Source of the DNA: Silanimonas sp021297925
Lineage (GTDB): Bacteria > Pseudomonadota > Gammaproteobacteria > Xanthomonadales > Xanthomonadaceae
DNA length: 64,000 nt
Assembly (NCBI GenBank): GCA_027532825.1
Contig: JAPZTL010000008.1
Location: 1-64,000 of the forward strand
Direction: 5' to 3'
This document shows positions 35,339-43,041 of the stretch, in pieces (within the stretch, counting starts at the first letter, position 1; each line of letters opens with the position of its first letter). The position numbers and the translations under genes are program-made. Below the pieces are notes generated by a model. It ran no database searches. It was not told where the DNA came from and worked only from the letters and a program-made list of their open reading frames with translations.

Positions 35339-35719
35339 ATGAACAACACCCAACGCGCTGGCGTCGCCGGCTTGATGGCCGCGGTCATGTTGACCGCATG
35401 CTCCAAGAGCCCGGAGTCGACCGTTGAGGCGTTCCACGCCGCGGTGGCCAAGGGCGAGGTCTCTGAAGCCAAGACCTACCTCCATCCGAACGTCACGAAG
35501 ATGCTCGGGGAGCAGAAGGTCGATGCCATCTTGGCCGCCCAGGCCGAAAAGCTTCAAAAGTGCGGCGGCATCGAGAGCATGGCCACCGAGATCACTGGCG
35601 AAGGCGAGATCCGCAACGTGACGGTCACCATCGACTTCAAGGGCGACTGTCCGACCAAAACGGAGAAGGTGGAACTCCGGCAGCTCGACGGGAAGTGGCT
35701 GATCGGAAGTGGCAAGTAG
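35339..35719 (+). CDS. DUF4878-like lipoprotein
   Basis: 126 residues. Signal peptide ending in lipobox LTAC (Cys21), then an NTF2-like small domain of the DUF4878/lumazine-binding type: SPESTVEAFHAAVAKGEVSEA and a closing VELRQLDGKWLI strand. Function unknown for the family. GC is visibly lower than in neighbours. The next gene starts inside its last codons. Confidence 0.85.
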   Translation: MNNTQRAGVAGLMAAVMLTACSKSPESTVEAFHAAVAKGEVSEAKTYLHPNVTKMLGEQKVDAILAAQAEKLQKCGGIESMATEITGEGEIRNVTVTIDFKGDCPTKTEKVELRQLDGKWLIGSGK

Positions 35720-36392
35720 GGTCGCCGCCACGCTTCTGGCGATCACGGCCGCCATCACGGCGGCCGTTTTCATTGGCTGCGTGGACGAGCTGCCCGCCGA
35801 TCGTCCGGAACCCGAGAGCTGGGCTGACCTCTCCACGGCCTTCGATACCGCCGATCTGCAGGACGTTGACCTCGTGTTCCGCCGTGGCCGAGACGCCATC
35901 GCCGATGCGGTCATGACCTATGGCAAAGGGTCCCGCTACTCCCATGTGGGAGCGATCGTCCTCCGGGACGGACGGCCCTTCGTCATCCACGCTATCCCGG
36001 GCGAGGGATCGGATCCGGGTGGCGTCGTCGAGGAGCCCTTCCCGGTCTTCGGATCCCCGGCCGCCGCGGCAGACCTCGGCGTCTACCGACTGACGGACCT
36101 GACCGACGAGCAGCGTGCCGGCATGGTCCGCTACCTCGAGGCGCAGCGGGGAAAGCCCTTCGACCTTGAACTTCGCGCCTCTGATGATGAGGCGCAGTAC
36201 TGCACCGAGCTTGTCTTTCGCGCATTGGAAGCGGGCGAGGTCCCGAGCGTCGGCCAGATCGAGACCATCGAAAGCGGCTTGATGAGTGAGCCTGTCATCG
36301 CGCCAGAGGCGCTCCTTGCCCTGCCGGGGGTAGCGCCGGTTCCGACGGGGGTGGCCAGCAGTCGGGAACCCGCACGCGGCATCACCCCTTGA
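35709..36392 (+). CDS. YiiX/YebB-like permuted papain-fold (NlpC/P60) lipoprotein
   Basis: 227 residues, GTG start overlapping the previous gene by 11 bp. N-terminal hydrophobic stretch with FIGC (Cys24) as possible lipobox. The permuted order of the YiiX family is visible: His in SRYSHVGAIV first, Cys in EAQYCTELVF later. Members are predicted amidases or lipid-linked-substrate hydrolases, mostly uncharacterised. Coupled to the DUF4878-like gene; same lower GC. Confidence 0.82.
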   Translation: MASRVAATLLAITAAITAAVFIGCVDELPADRPEPESWADLSTAFDTADLQDVDLVFRRGRDAIADAVMTYGKGSRYSHVGAIVLRDGRPFVIHAIPGEGSDPGGVVEEPFPVFGSPAAAADLGVYRLTDLTDEQRAGMVRYLEAQRGKPFDLELRASDDEAQYCTELVFRALEAGEVPSVGQIETIESGLMSEPVIAPEALLALPGVAPVPTGVASSREPARGITP

Positions 36393-36477
36393 TCCGGGAT
36401 CGAAGGTCGTTGGCTTCGACAACACGAGCGTCCGGCCGGTGCGGCCAGGGACGCGGTTGCGCGCCCCTAGGCCGTCC

Positions 36478-37851
36478 TCAGGCCGTCGCGGGCGCGAGGT
36501 AGCGGTCGAAGCAGGCCGCGACGACCCGCATCAGCAGGCGTCCGCGGTCGGTCACGCGGACGGTGTCGACGTTCCTCTGCACCATGCCGTCGCGGGCCAG
36601 CGCGTCGAGCTTCGGCGCCGCCTCACGCAGCAGCCCGAGCGCATCGACGCCGTGGCGGCGTCCGAGTTCGACGAAGTCCACTTCGCCATCGCACATGAGC
36701 TCCTGGATCAGGTCGGCGCGCAGCAGGTCGTCCTCACCGAGGACCAGTCCGCGCCACACCGGCAGGCGTCCGGCGTCGACGGCCGCCTCCCAATCCGGCA
36801 GGTCGCGCGGGTTCTGGGCATAGGCGTCGGCGATGCGGCTGATGGCGCTGGCGCCGATGCCGACCAGGTCGGTGTCCGCGTGCGTCGTGTAGCCCATGAA
36901 GTTGCGATGCAGGCCGCCTTTTCGGCGGGCCACGGCCAGCTCGTCGAAGGGCAGCGCGAAGTGGTCCATGCCGATGTACACGTAGCCCGCGGCCAGCAGG
37001 CGTTCCACGGCGAGGCCCAGCAGCGCGATCTTGTCGGCGGGTGTGGGCAACTCGGAGGGATCGATGCGCTGTTGCGCGCGGAACATCTGCGGAAGGTGGG
37101 CATAGGCGTAGACCGCGATGCGGTCGGGACGCATCGCGATGACCTGGTCCAGCGTCCGCCCGAAGCCCTCCGCCGTCTGCCGGGGCAGCCCGTAGATCAG
37201 GTCGAGGTTGATCGAGCGCATCCCGAGGGCCCTGGCGGCCTCGACCACGGCGCGCGTCTCGGGTTCGCCCTGCAGGCGGTTCACGGCCTGCTGCACGACA
37301 GGATCGAAATCCTGCACCCCGAGGCTGATGCGGTTGAAGCCGATGCCGCGCAAGCCGCGGAGGGTGGCTGCGTCCGCATGGCGAGGATCGATTTCGATCG
37401 AGAGGTCCGCGTGCCGCACATCGCCGAAACGGAATCGCGACCGCAGTTGGCCCACGAAGGCCGCGATCTCGTCGTTGCCGAGGAAGTTCGGCGTACCGCC
37501 CCCGAAATGCAGCTGGACGACCTCGCGATCGGCGTCGAAGAGCGGGGCGATGAGGTCGACCTCGCGCTCTAGCCGCCGCCGATAGGCGGGCCCGCGGACG
37601 AGGTCGCGGGTGATCACCCGGTTGCAGCCGCAGTAGAAGCAGGGCGACGTGCAGAACGGAACGTGCACGTACAGCGAGAGCGCCCGCGGCAGGGGTTCTT
37701 CGTTGCTTCGGGCGATCGCCGCCCGGAGGTCGCCCTCACCGAAGTCGGGAGAGAACTGCGGCGCGGTTGGGTAGGAGGTGTAGCGCGGCCCCGGCCGATC
37801 GTGTCGGGCCAGCAGTTCGGCATCGAAGCGGGGGGAGGCGGCATGGGACAT
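36478..37851 (-). CDS. hemN: Oxygen-independent coproporphyrinogen III oxidase
   Basis: 457 residues. Radical-SAM enzyme converting coproporphyrinogen III to protoporphyrinogen IX without O2. Cluster motif C67-x3-C71-x2-C74 in PFCTSPCFYCGC with the typical fourth Cys76; N-terminal YTSYPTAPQF and later GVQDFDPVVQQAVNR are HemN hallmarks that separate it from HemW. The ATG has a -10 (TAAGGT) ending 6 bp upstream and an FNR-like palindrome centred at -41.5. Confidence 0.97.
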   Translation of the reverse strand: MSHAASPRFDAELLARHDRPGPRYTSYPTAPQFSPDFGEGDLRAAIARSNEEPLPRALSLYVHVPFCTSPCFYCGCNRVITRDLVRGPAYRRRLEREVDLIAPLFDADREVVQLHFGGGTPNFLGNDEIAAFVGQLRSRFRFGDVRHADLSIEIDPRHADAATLRGLRGIGFNRISLGVQDFDPVVQQAVNRLQGEPETRAVVEAARALGMRSINLDLIYGLPRQTAEGFGRTLDQVIAMRPDRIAVYAYAHLPQMFRAQQRIDPSELPTPADKIALLGLAVERLLAAGYVYIGMDHFALPFDELAVARRKGGLHRNFMGYTTHADTDLVGIGASAISRIADAYAQNPRDLPDWEAAVDAGRLPVWRGLVLGEDDLLRADLIQELMCDGEVDFVELGRRHGVDALGLLREAAPKLDALARDGMVQRNVDTVRVTDRGRLLMRVVAACFDRYLAPATA

Positions 37852-37857
37852 GCCGCG

Positions 37858-37899
37858 ACCTTAGTGGGCGCGGCGCATGCTCCCGTTGACGGCGGTCAA
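37858..37899 (-). promoter_or_regulatory. hemN promoter with FNR/Anr-like site
   Basis: TAAGGT (37863-37858), 6 bp, ATG 37851. The palindrome GTTGAC-GGCG-GTCAAC (37885-37900; core TTGAC-N4-GTCAA) is centred at 37892.5, exactly -41.5 from the A of the ATG, the classic class II activator position. Confidence 0.6.
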
Positions 37900-38211
37900 C
37901 TGGCGGGCAACCGCCAAGCGGATCGCGCGGATCAGTTCGGCGGCGTTCGGATGCCGGCGGATCGCTCCCGGTGCGGCGAAGGCCCAGGCCTGTCCAAGCG
38001 TCGTCCGCCCGGCGATGGCGCGGTCGGCGACGCGTGCCCAGGAGGTGGCGTTCGGCTTGCCCAGGTAAGCGAGGATTGCGTCCTTCGTCGCGGCCGCCAG
38101 CGGGCCGTCGGCCTCCGCGCAGCCCTTGAAGATGCCCGGTTCGTTCATGCCGGCCGGCTGCGGGGCCGGGCGGGACACGGTCAGTTCGGTGGCGGCGATG
38201 GGGTCGAGCAT
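37861..38211 (-). CDS. Hypothetical protein upstream of hemN
   Basis: 116 residues, no recognised family. No signal peptide; Ala-rich helical C-terminal half (AFAAPGAIRRHPNAAELI). ATG 38211 has GGAG at 7-8 nt and a possible -10 TAGGTT (38244-38239), which supports expression. Its last codons contain the FNR-like palindrome and its stop overlaps the hemN -10, so the two may share read-through transcripts. Confidence 0.6.
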   Translation of the reverse strand: MLDPIAATELTVSRPAPQPAGMNEPGIFKGCAEADGPLAAATKDAILAYLGKPNATSWARVADRAIAGRTTLGQAWAFAAPGAIRRHPNAAELIRAIRLAVARQLTAVNGSMRRAH

Positions 38212-38303
38212 GACGGGGCTCCGGCGGGGGTCTGCCGGAACCTAGGCAAGATTCGTGCCATGAGGGCGCCGTCCTTGACGACGGGAAATCGACGATCCGG
38301 GCG

Positions 38304-39077
38304 TCAGCTCGTCGGCGGAGGGTCCAGGAAACCCTCGCGCCGCCACGTCAGGACGACGGTGTCGCGGTGGCCGGGCCGCCCGTCGGGCTGCAGGGGCGTG
38401 GTCTCGTGGATCATCCGGGCATCGTCCAGCAGCAGGGCGGTGCCGGGCGTGGCCATGGTGAAGCGCAGCCCGGCCGGGCCCTCGGCCTCGAACACCCGGG
38501 TCTCGCCCCCGCGCACGTCGACGCGGTCGACCAGCACCACGGCCACCGCATCGACCCCGTCGCGATGCGCGCCCTCCGGGGTGGGACGGCCGATGCCCTC
38601 GGTCGTGTCGATCCGGAACTGGTGGAACTCGACGAAGGGCAGCACGTGCCCCAGGGCCGCCGAGGCGACCCGGCCGAGCCCCAGCACCAGGCCCCGCAGT
38701 GCCGGCTCGGCGAGCGTGGCGCCCGTGACCGGCGCGAAGCGCCGCTCGACGCCGCCGTGCAGGGCGTTGTAGTCGGTGGGCTGCCAGTGCGGCCGGTCCA
38801 CCGTGCGTTCGATGCGCGTGCCGTCGGCCGACAGCACCAGCGACGCGTGGCGTCGGAAGCGGTAGCGCCCGCCGTCGCGCAGGTGTTCGTCCGGAGGGAG
38901 GTCGCTCCAGTGCCGCGCCAGCGCGGCGAAGTCCGTCGATTCGATCCCGGCGGCCAGGAAGGTCTCGGTCGGCGCCAGCCGCACGAAGCCTTGCGCCGAC
39001 AAGGTCTCGGCGGGCGCGGCGCCGTCGAGGCGCCAGGCGGGAGTGCGGGGCGGGAGAGGCGTGGCGTTGGCAGTCAT
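38304..39077 (-). CDS. 2-oxoglutarate/Fe(II) dioxygenase (2OG-Fe_Oxy_2 family)
   Basis: 257 residues from ATG 39077. Iron triad H-x-D...H seen in EGAHRDGVDAV and DARMIHETTPL; GHRDTVVLTWR holds the Arg for 2-oxoglutarate. The family includes free L-amino-acid hydroxylases such as isoleucine dioxygenase; the true substrate is unknown. Start chosen over 39143 because a CACAAT -10 ends 6 bp upstream of 39077. Confidence 0.85.
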   Translation of the reverse strand: MTANATPLPPRTPAWRLDGAAPAETLSAQGFVRLAPTETFLAAGIESTDFAALARHWSDLPPDEHLRDGGRYRFRRHASLVLSADGTRIERTVDRPHWQPTDYNALHGGVERRFAPVTGATLAEPALRGLVLGLGRVASAALGHVLPFVEFHQFRIDTTEGIGRPTPEGAHRDGVDAVAVVLVDRVDVRGGETRVFEAEGPAGLRFTMATPGTALLLDDARMIHETTPLQPDGRPGHRDTVVLTWRREGFLDPPPTS

Positions 39078-39083
39078 CCCGAG

Positions 39084-39089
39084 ATTGTG
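39084..39089 (-). promoter_or_regulatory. -10 element of the dioxygenase gene, predicted leaderless
   Basis: CACAAT on the minus strand, then CTCGGG and ATG 39077. The divergent esterase gene has the same hexamer at 39141-39146 on the plus strand. Confidence 0.4.
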
Positions 39090-39177
39090 CGCGGTCCGGG
39101 GCGCGCGCGGCGCGGACGCGCCCGCCCGGGGCGGGTCGGGCACAATGCTGCGCCCTCATCTGCTCATGCCCCACGCG

Positions 39178-39843
39178 ATGCTTGAGACCGTCGAAACCAC
39201 CACCGGTGCCAAGCCGGTCTTCTCGGTGATCTGGCTGCACGGCCTCGGCGCCGACGGCCACGACTTCGCGCCGATCGTGCCCGAGCTGGTGCGCCGCGAA
39301 TGGCCCGCGCTGCGCTTCGTGTTCCCGCACGCGCCGGTCCAGCCCATCACGATCAACAACGGCTACCCGATGCGGGCGTGGTACGACATCGTCAGCCTCG
39401 ATTTCAGCAAGGTGCGCGAGGACACGGCCGGCGTGCGGCGCTCGATTGCCGAGGTCGAGGCCCTGGTGGCGCGCGAGCGCGACCGCGGCATCCCGGTGAA
39501 TCGCATCCTGCTCGCCGGGTTCTCGCAGGGCGGCGCCATCACGCTCGCCGCCGGCCTGCGTCGCGAGCAGCCCTTCCTCGGACTCGTGGCGCTTTCGACC
39601 TACCTGCCGCTGGCCGCCGAGACGGCGGCGGAAGCGACGCCCAAGGGCCTGGCGACGCCGATCTTCATGGCCCACGGGACGCAGGATCCCGTGGTGCCTT
39701 TTGGCGCGGGGCAGAAATCCGCCGACGCGCTGAAGGCGCTGGGCATGGAGGCGTCGCTGCGGCGCTATCCGATGCCGCACTCGGTCTGCGCCGAGGAGAT
39801 CCGCGATCTCGGCGACTGGATGACGCAGCGCTTCGCCGGTTGA
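39178..39843 (+). CDS. Carboxylesterase/phospholipase (alpha/beta hydrolase, EstA-like)
   Basis: 221 residues. Serine nucleophile in GFSQGG, Asp in HGTQDPVVP, His in PMPHSVC; opening VIWLHGLGADGHDF gives the oxyanion hole. Typical of small cytoplasmic carboxylesterases of the YpfH/acyl-protein-thioesterase-like group. ATG 39166 is an alternative start four codons upstream. Confidence 0.92.
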   Translation: MLETVETTTGAKPVFSVIWLHGLGADGHDFAPIVPELVRREWPALRFVFPHAPVQPITINNGYPMRAWYDIVSLDFSKVREDTAGVRRSIAEVEALVARERDRGIPVNRILLAGFSQGGAITLAAGLRREQPFLGLVALSTYLPLAAETAAEATPKGLATPIFMAHGTQDPVVPFGAGQKSADALKALGMEASLRRYPMPHSVCAEEIRDLGDWMTQRFAG

Positions 39844-40030
39844 GCGCCATTCCCCGGGCGGTCACGAACACGCCGCGCCCGCGGGGTTCGTGCAAGGGGC
39901 GAGCCGACCGACCGCGGGGGTTCCTGCGAGGGCGAACCTGCCTTCGACGCGGGGCGTCCGCTCTCCGCTCGATCGGGAGTCCTGCCGTGGCTCGCGACGG
40001 CAGGCGCGCTTGGCGCCCAGTGCCGGCGCC

Positions 40031-40690
40031 TCAGCGCTCCTCGTGCTCGGCCAGCACGTGTGCGCCCACCATGATCATGCGCAGCATCTCCACGAGCTGC
40101 TCGACGACCTCGCCGCGGCGCTCGCGAGGCAGGTCGATGGCGGTCGCGCCCATGGCGAACACCAGCCGCGTCATCGCCGTCGCCACCAGGGCCGGCGCGT
40201 GCACCGGCCGGCCGCCGGCTTCCGAGAGCCGCACCAGGTCGATGCACAGCTCTTCCTCGAAGGTGCGCAGTTCGCGCTCGACGGCGGCTTTGTAGGCGTC
40301 GGAGCCGACCATCCCTTCGCGCAGCAGGATGTGCAGCAGGCGCTCGTCGGCGTCGAGCTGCTCCATGAAGGTCTCGATCGAGGTGCGGATGACGCTGCGC
40401 CCCGGCTTCAGGCGCGTGCGCGCCTCGCGGATGATGGTGCGCAGGCTGCGGCCACCCAGCTCGATCAGCGCGATGGCCAGCGCGTCCATATCGCGGAAGT
40501 GGCGGTAAAAGCTGTTCGGGGCGATGTCGGCTTCGCGTGCCACCTCGCGCAGGCTGAGCGTGGAGATGCTGCGATGCGGCCCGAGCAGGCGCAGGGCGGC
40601 GGCCACGAGGTCGTCGCGGCTGATCTGCGGCTTGCGGCCGGGGCCCGAGGGCGTGGCGCGGGCCGGGTGGAGGGGAATCGGGTCGCTCAT
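40031..40690 (-). CDS. TetR-family repressor, DesT/FabR type
   Basis: 219 residues. N-terminal HTH with STLSLREVAREADIAP and SFYRHFRDMDAL, nearly the FabR/DesT signature, followed by a ligand domain with HILLREGMVGSDAYK. FabR and DesT sense the ratio of unsaturated to saturated acyl-CoA or acyl-ACP and repress unsaturated fatty acid genes. Divergent from a reductase/desaturase pair as in the Pseudomonas desT-desCB locus. TACACT ends 6 bp before ATG 40690. Confidence 0.92.
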   Translation of the reverse strand: MSDPIPLHPARATPSGPGRKPQISRDDLVAAALRLLGPHRSISTLSLREVAREADIAPNSFYRHFRDMDALAIALIELGGRSLRTIIREARTRLKPGRSVIRTSIETFMEQLDADERLLHILLREGMVGSDAYKAAVERELRTFEEELCIDLVRLSEAGGRPVHAPALVATAMTRLVFAMGATAIDLPRERRGEVVEQLVEMLRMIMVGAHVLAEHEER

Positions 40691-40696
40691 GGGGCC

Positions 40697-40702
40697 AGTG
40701 TA
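40697..40702 (-). promoter_or_regulatory. -10 element of the desT-like gene, predicted leaderless
   Basis: TACACT on the minus strand, then GGCCCC and the ATG; same hexamer and gap as priA. Confidence 0.5.
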
Positions 40703-40771
40703 GGGCGCGCCCGGGGGCGGGCGCTCCCGGGATGAACGCCAACCGGCGGCTCGGTTGAATTCCGGGATGCT

Positions 40772-40803
40772 TGTCTATACGTCTGTCTGCACGACTGTAT
40801 AGT
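40772..40803 (+). promoter_or_regulatory. Desaturase operon promoter with candidate DesT-like operator
   Basis: CTATAC (40775-40780) and GTATAG (40797-40802) are inverted arms; inside, TGTCTATACGTC is followed directly by TGTCTGCACGAC, a 9/12 direct repeat. The right arm overlaps the -10 TATAGT (40798-40803), so binding would block transcription of the reductase/desaturase genes. Confidence 0.6.
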
Positions 40804-40841
40804 ATTCCCCTGCACCACCCGCCGCCCCAGCCGAGCCCTGC

Positions 40842-41903
40842 ATGTCCTTCGCCCTTGCGCCGCCCCCGTTCCGCCCCGCTTGGCACTACTGGCGCGGCCT
40901 GCTGCAGCCGGGCTGGAGCCCCTACGGCAACACCGCGCGGCTGATCCGCCGCGAAGCGGCCTCGGCCGACAGCGAGACGCTCTGGCTCAAGCCCTTCCAG
41001 CGCCTGCGCGACTGGCAGCCGGGGCAGCACCTGAGCTTCGGCTTCGAGGTGGACGGCCGCCGATTCCAGCGCAGCTTCACCCTCACCAGCCTGCCAGGGC
41101 AGCGCGAGATCGCCATCACCGTGCGCAAGGTGGCGGGCGGTCGATTCGCCGACTGGTTGTCCGAGGCCCGCGAGGGCACCCGCCTTCAGATCAGCGAGCC
41201 CTGGGGCGGCATGGCCTTCGAGATGCCGGACGCCCCGCAGCGGATGCTGATGGCGGCCGGCAGCGGCATCACCGCGGCGATCGCTCAAGTGCGCGCGGCG
41301 GCGGAGCGCGGCCAGCTGGCCGGGCTCTCGCTGGCGTACTGGGTGCGCGAGCGCGCCGAGGCCTGCTTCGTCGAGGAACTGCGCACGCTGCAGGCGCGCT
41401 TCCCGGATTTCCAATTCCGCCTGTTCCTCACTGGTGAAGCGCCGGCCGCGGCGCACGAAGCCGAGGGCCGCCTCGACGAGGCCACGCTGGCTGCACTCCC
41501 TGGTAGCCCGCAGGGCGCCGAGGTGCTCGCCTGCGGCCCCACGGGATTCGTCGCCCGTGTCGAGGCGCTGCTGCGTGGGGCCGCCGCGCGCATCGCCACC
41601 GAGAGCTTCACGCCGCCGGTGTTGCGTGTGCCCGAGGTACCGGCTGCGGCGGTGCAGCTCACGCTCTTGAAAAGCGGTCGCACGCTCAGCATTCCCACCG
41701 ACACGCCCCTGCTCGCCGCGCTCGAAGCGGCCGGGCTCAAGCCCGAGCACGGTTGCCGCCAGGGTCTGTGCGGCCGCTGCACCTGCGCCAAAGCCAGCGG
41801 CGTGCATGTCGACCTGCGCGACGACAGCGCCCATCCCGAAGCCAGCACCTCGCTGAAGCTCTGCGTCAGCGCGGCCCGCACCGACCTTGCGATCGACCTC
41901 TGA
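40842..41903 (+). CDS. Ferredoxin-NAD(P)H reductase with 2Fe-2S domain, desaturase partner (DesC-like)
   Basis: 353 residues. FAD domain (RSFTLTS motif), NAD(P) domain (AAGSGITAAIA, ACGPTGFV), and C-terminal plant-type ferredoxin with CRQGLCGRCTC...C cluster ligands (about 307-342). Passes electrons from NAD(P)H to the desaturase encoded one base downstream. Matches Pseudomonas DesC in context and domain order. Confidence 0.93.
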   Translation: MSFALAPPPFRPAWHYWRGLLQPGWSPYGNTARLIRREAASADSETLWLKPFQRLRDWQPGQHLSFGFEVDGRRFQRSFTLTSLPGQREIAITVRKVAGGRFADWLSEAREGTRLQISEPWGGMAFEMPDAPQRMLMAAGSGITAAIAQVRAAAERGQLAGLSLAYWVRERAEACFVEELRTLQARFPDFQFRLFLTGEAPAAAHEAEGRLDEATLAALPGSPQGAEVLACGPTGFVARVEALLRGAAARIATESFTPPVLRVPEVPAAAVQLTLLKSGRTLSIPTDTPLLAALEAAGLKPEHGCRQGLCGRCTCAKASGVHVDLRDDSAHPEASTSLKLCVSAARTDLAIDL

Positions 41904-41904
41904 C

Positions 41905-43005
41905 ATGACCGCCCACGCCCCCCTGCTCACCGGCGAGCACCTCGAAGCCTTCGGCGCCGAACTCGACGCCCTGCGCGAAAAGCACGTCCGCGACCTGGGC
42001 GCCGCCGACGCCCGCTACATCCGCCGCGTCCGCCACGTCGTGCGCTGGACGGAAGTGATCGGCCGCCTCGCGCTCTACGGTTCAGCGCCGGCGCCGTGGC
42101 TGCTCTGGCCGCTGTGGGTGCTGGGCGTGCTGCTGCTCGGCATCTCGAAGATTGTCGACAACATGGAACTCGGCCACAACGTCATCCACGGCCAATACGA
42201 CTGGATGAACGACCCGAGCCTGCAGGGCGACCGCTTCCAGTGGGACCACCTCTGTCCCTCGGACTGGTGGCGGCAGACGCACAACCACAGCCACCACCAG
42301 TGGACCAACGTGCGCGGCAAGGACGACGACGTGGGCTACGGCTTGCTGCGCATCTTCCCGGAGCAGCGCTGGACGCCGTTCGCGCTGGGCCAGCCGATCT
42401 ACGCGGCCCTGCTCGCGGTGTTCTACCAGACCGGCATCGCCATCCAGCACCTGAAACTCGGCCGCTACGTGAAGGGGCGCCGCTCGTGGCGCTACTTCCT
42501 TGCCGACGCCAAGCCGCTGCTGCGCAAGCTGCCCTGGCAGGGCGGCAAGGACTACGTGCTTTTCCCGTTGCTGGCCGGCCCCTTCTTCCTGCCGGTGCTG
42601 CTGGGGAACATGGCCGCGAACCTCGTGCGCAACCTGTGGACCTTCGTGGTGATCTTCTGCGGCCACTTCACCGCCGACGCGATCACGTTCACGCCGGCCC
42701 AGGTGAAGGACGAAACGCGCGCCGGCTGGTACCAGCGGCAGATCCGCGGCTCGTCGAACATCGGCGGCGGTTTCCTGATGAACTTCATGACTGGCAACCT
42801 GAGCCACCAGATCGAACACCACCTCTTCCCCGACCTGCCGGCCCGCCGCTACGCCGACATGGCCGTCGAGGTGAAGGCGCTCTGCGCGAAGTATGGCGTG
42901 CCCTACAACACGGGCTCGCTGCCGAAGCAGTTCGGGGAGGTGGTCTGGCGGATCTTCCGCCACGCCTTCCCGAGCCGACCGCACTGGGTGCCGGCCACCG
43001 TCTGA
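41905..43005 (+). CDS. Fatty acid/acyl-CoA desaturase, membrane di-iron (DesB-like)
   Basis: 366 residues from ATG 41905, one base after the reductase stop. Three histidine boxes: HNVIH (about 92-96), HNHSHH (about 128-133) and HQIEHH (near 304-309). Two to three paired membrane helices. Probably inserts a delta-9 double bond in long acyl chains under DesT control. Confidence 0.94.
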   Translation: MTAHAPLLTGEHLEAFGAELDALREKHVRDLGAADARYIRRVRHVVRWTEVIGRLALYGSAPAPWLLWPLWVLGVLLLGISKIVDNMELGHNVIHGQYDWMNDPSLQGDRFQWDHLCPSDWWRQTHNHSHHQWTNVRGKDDDVGYGLLRIFPEQRWTPFALGQPIYAALLAVFYQTGIAIQHLKLGRYVKGRRSWRYFLADAKPLLRKLPWQGGKDYVLFPLLAGPFFLPVLLGNMAANLVRNLWTFVVIFCGHFTADAITFTPAQVKDETRAGWYQRQIRGSSNIGGGFLMNFMTGNLSHQIEHHLFPDLPARRYADMAVEVKALCAKYGVPYNTGSLPKQFGEVVWRIFRHAFPSRPHWVPATV

Positions 43006-43029
43006 GCCCGCCGGGGCGCGGCCATCGGT

Positions 43030-43035
43030 GATACT
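43030..43035 (+). promoter_or_regulatory. -10 element of algZ, predicted leaderless
   Basis: GATACT, then GGCCGC and ATG 43042 (6-nt gap). Confidence 0.4.
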
Positions 43036-43041
43036 GGCCGC

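Noticed and set aside
35709..35719. Frameshift joining the two lipoprotein genes
   Set aside because: Each has its own signal peptide and lipobox, so an 11-bp overlap of two genes explains the sequence.
39844..40030. Possible small gene between the esterase and the desT-like gene
   Set aside because: No start with ribosome site, no -10 and no protein resemblance; treated as an empty spacer.
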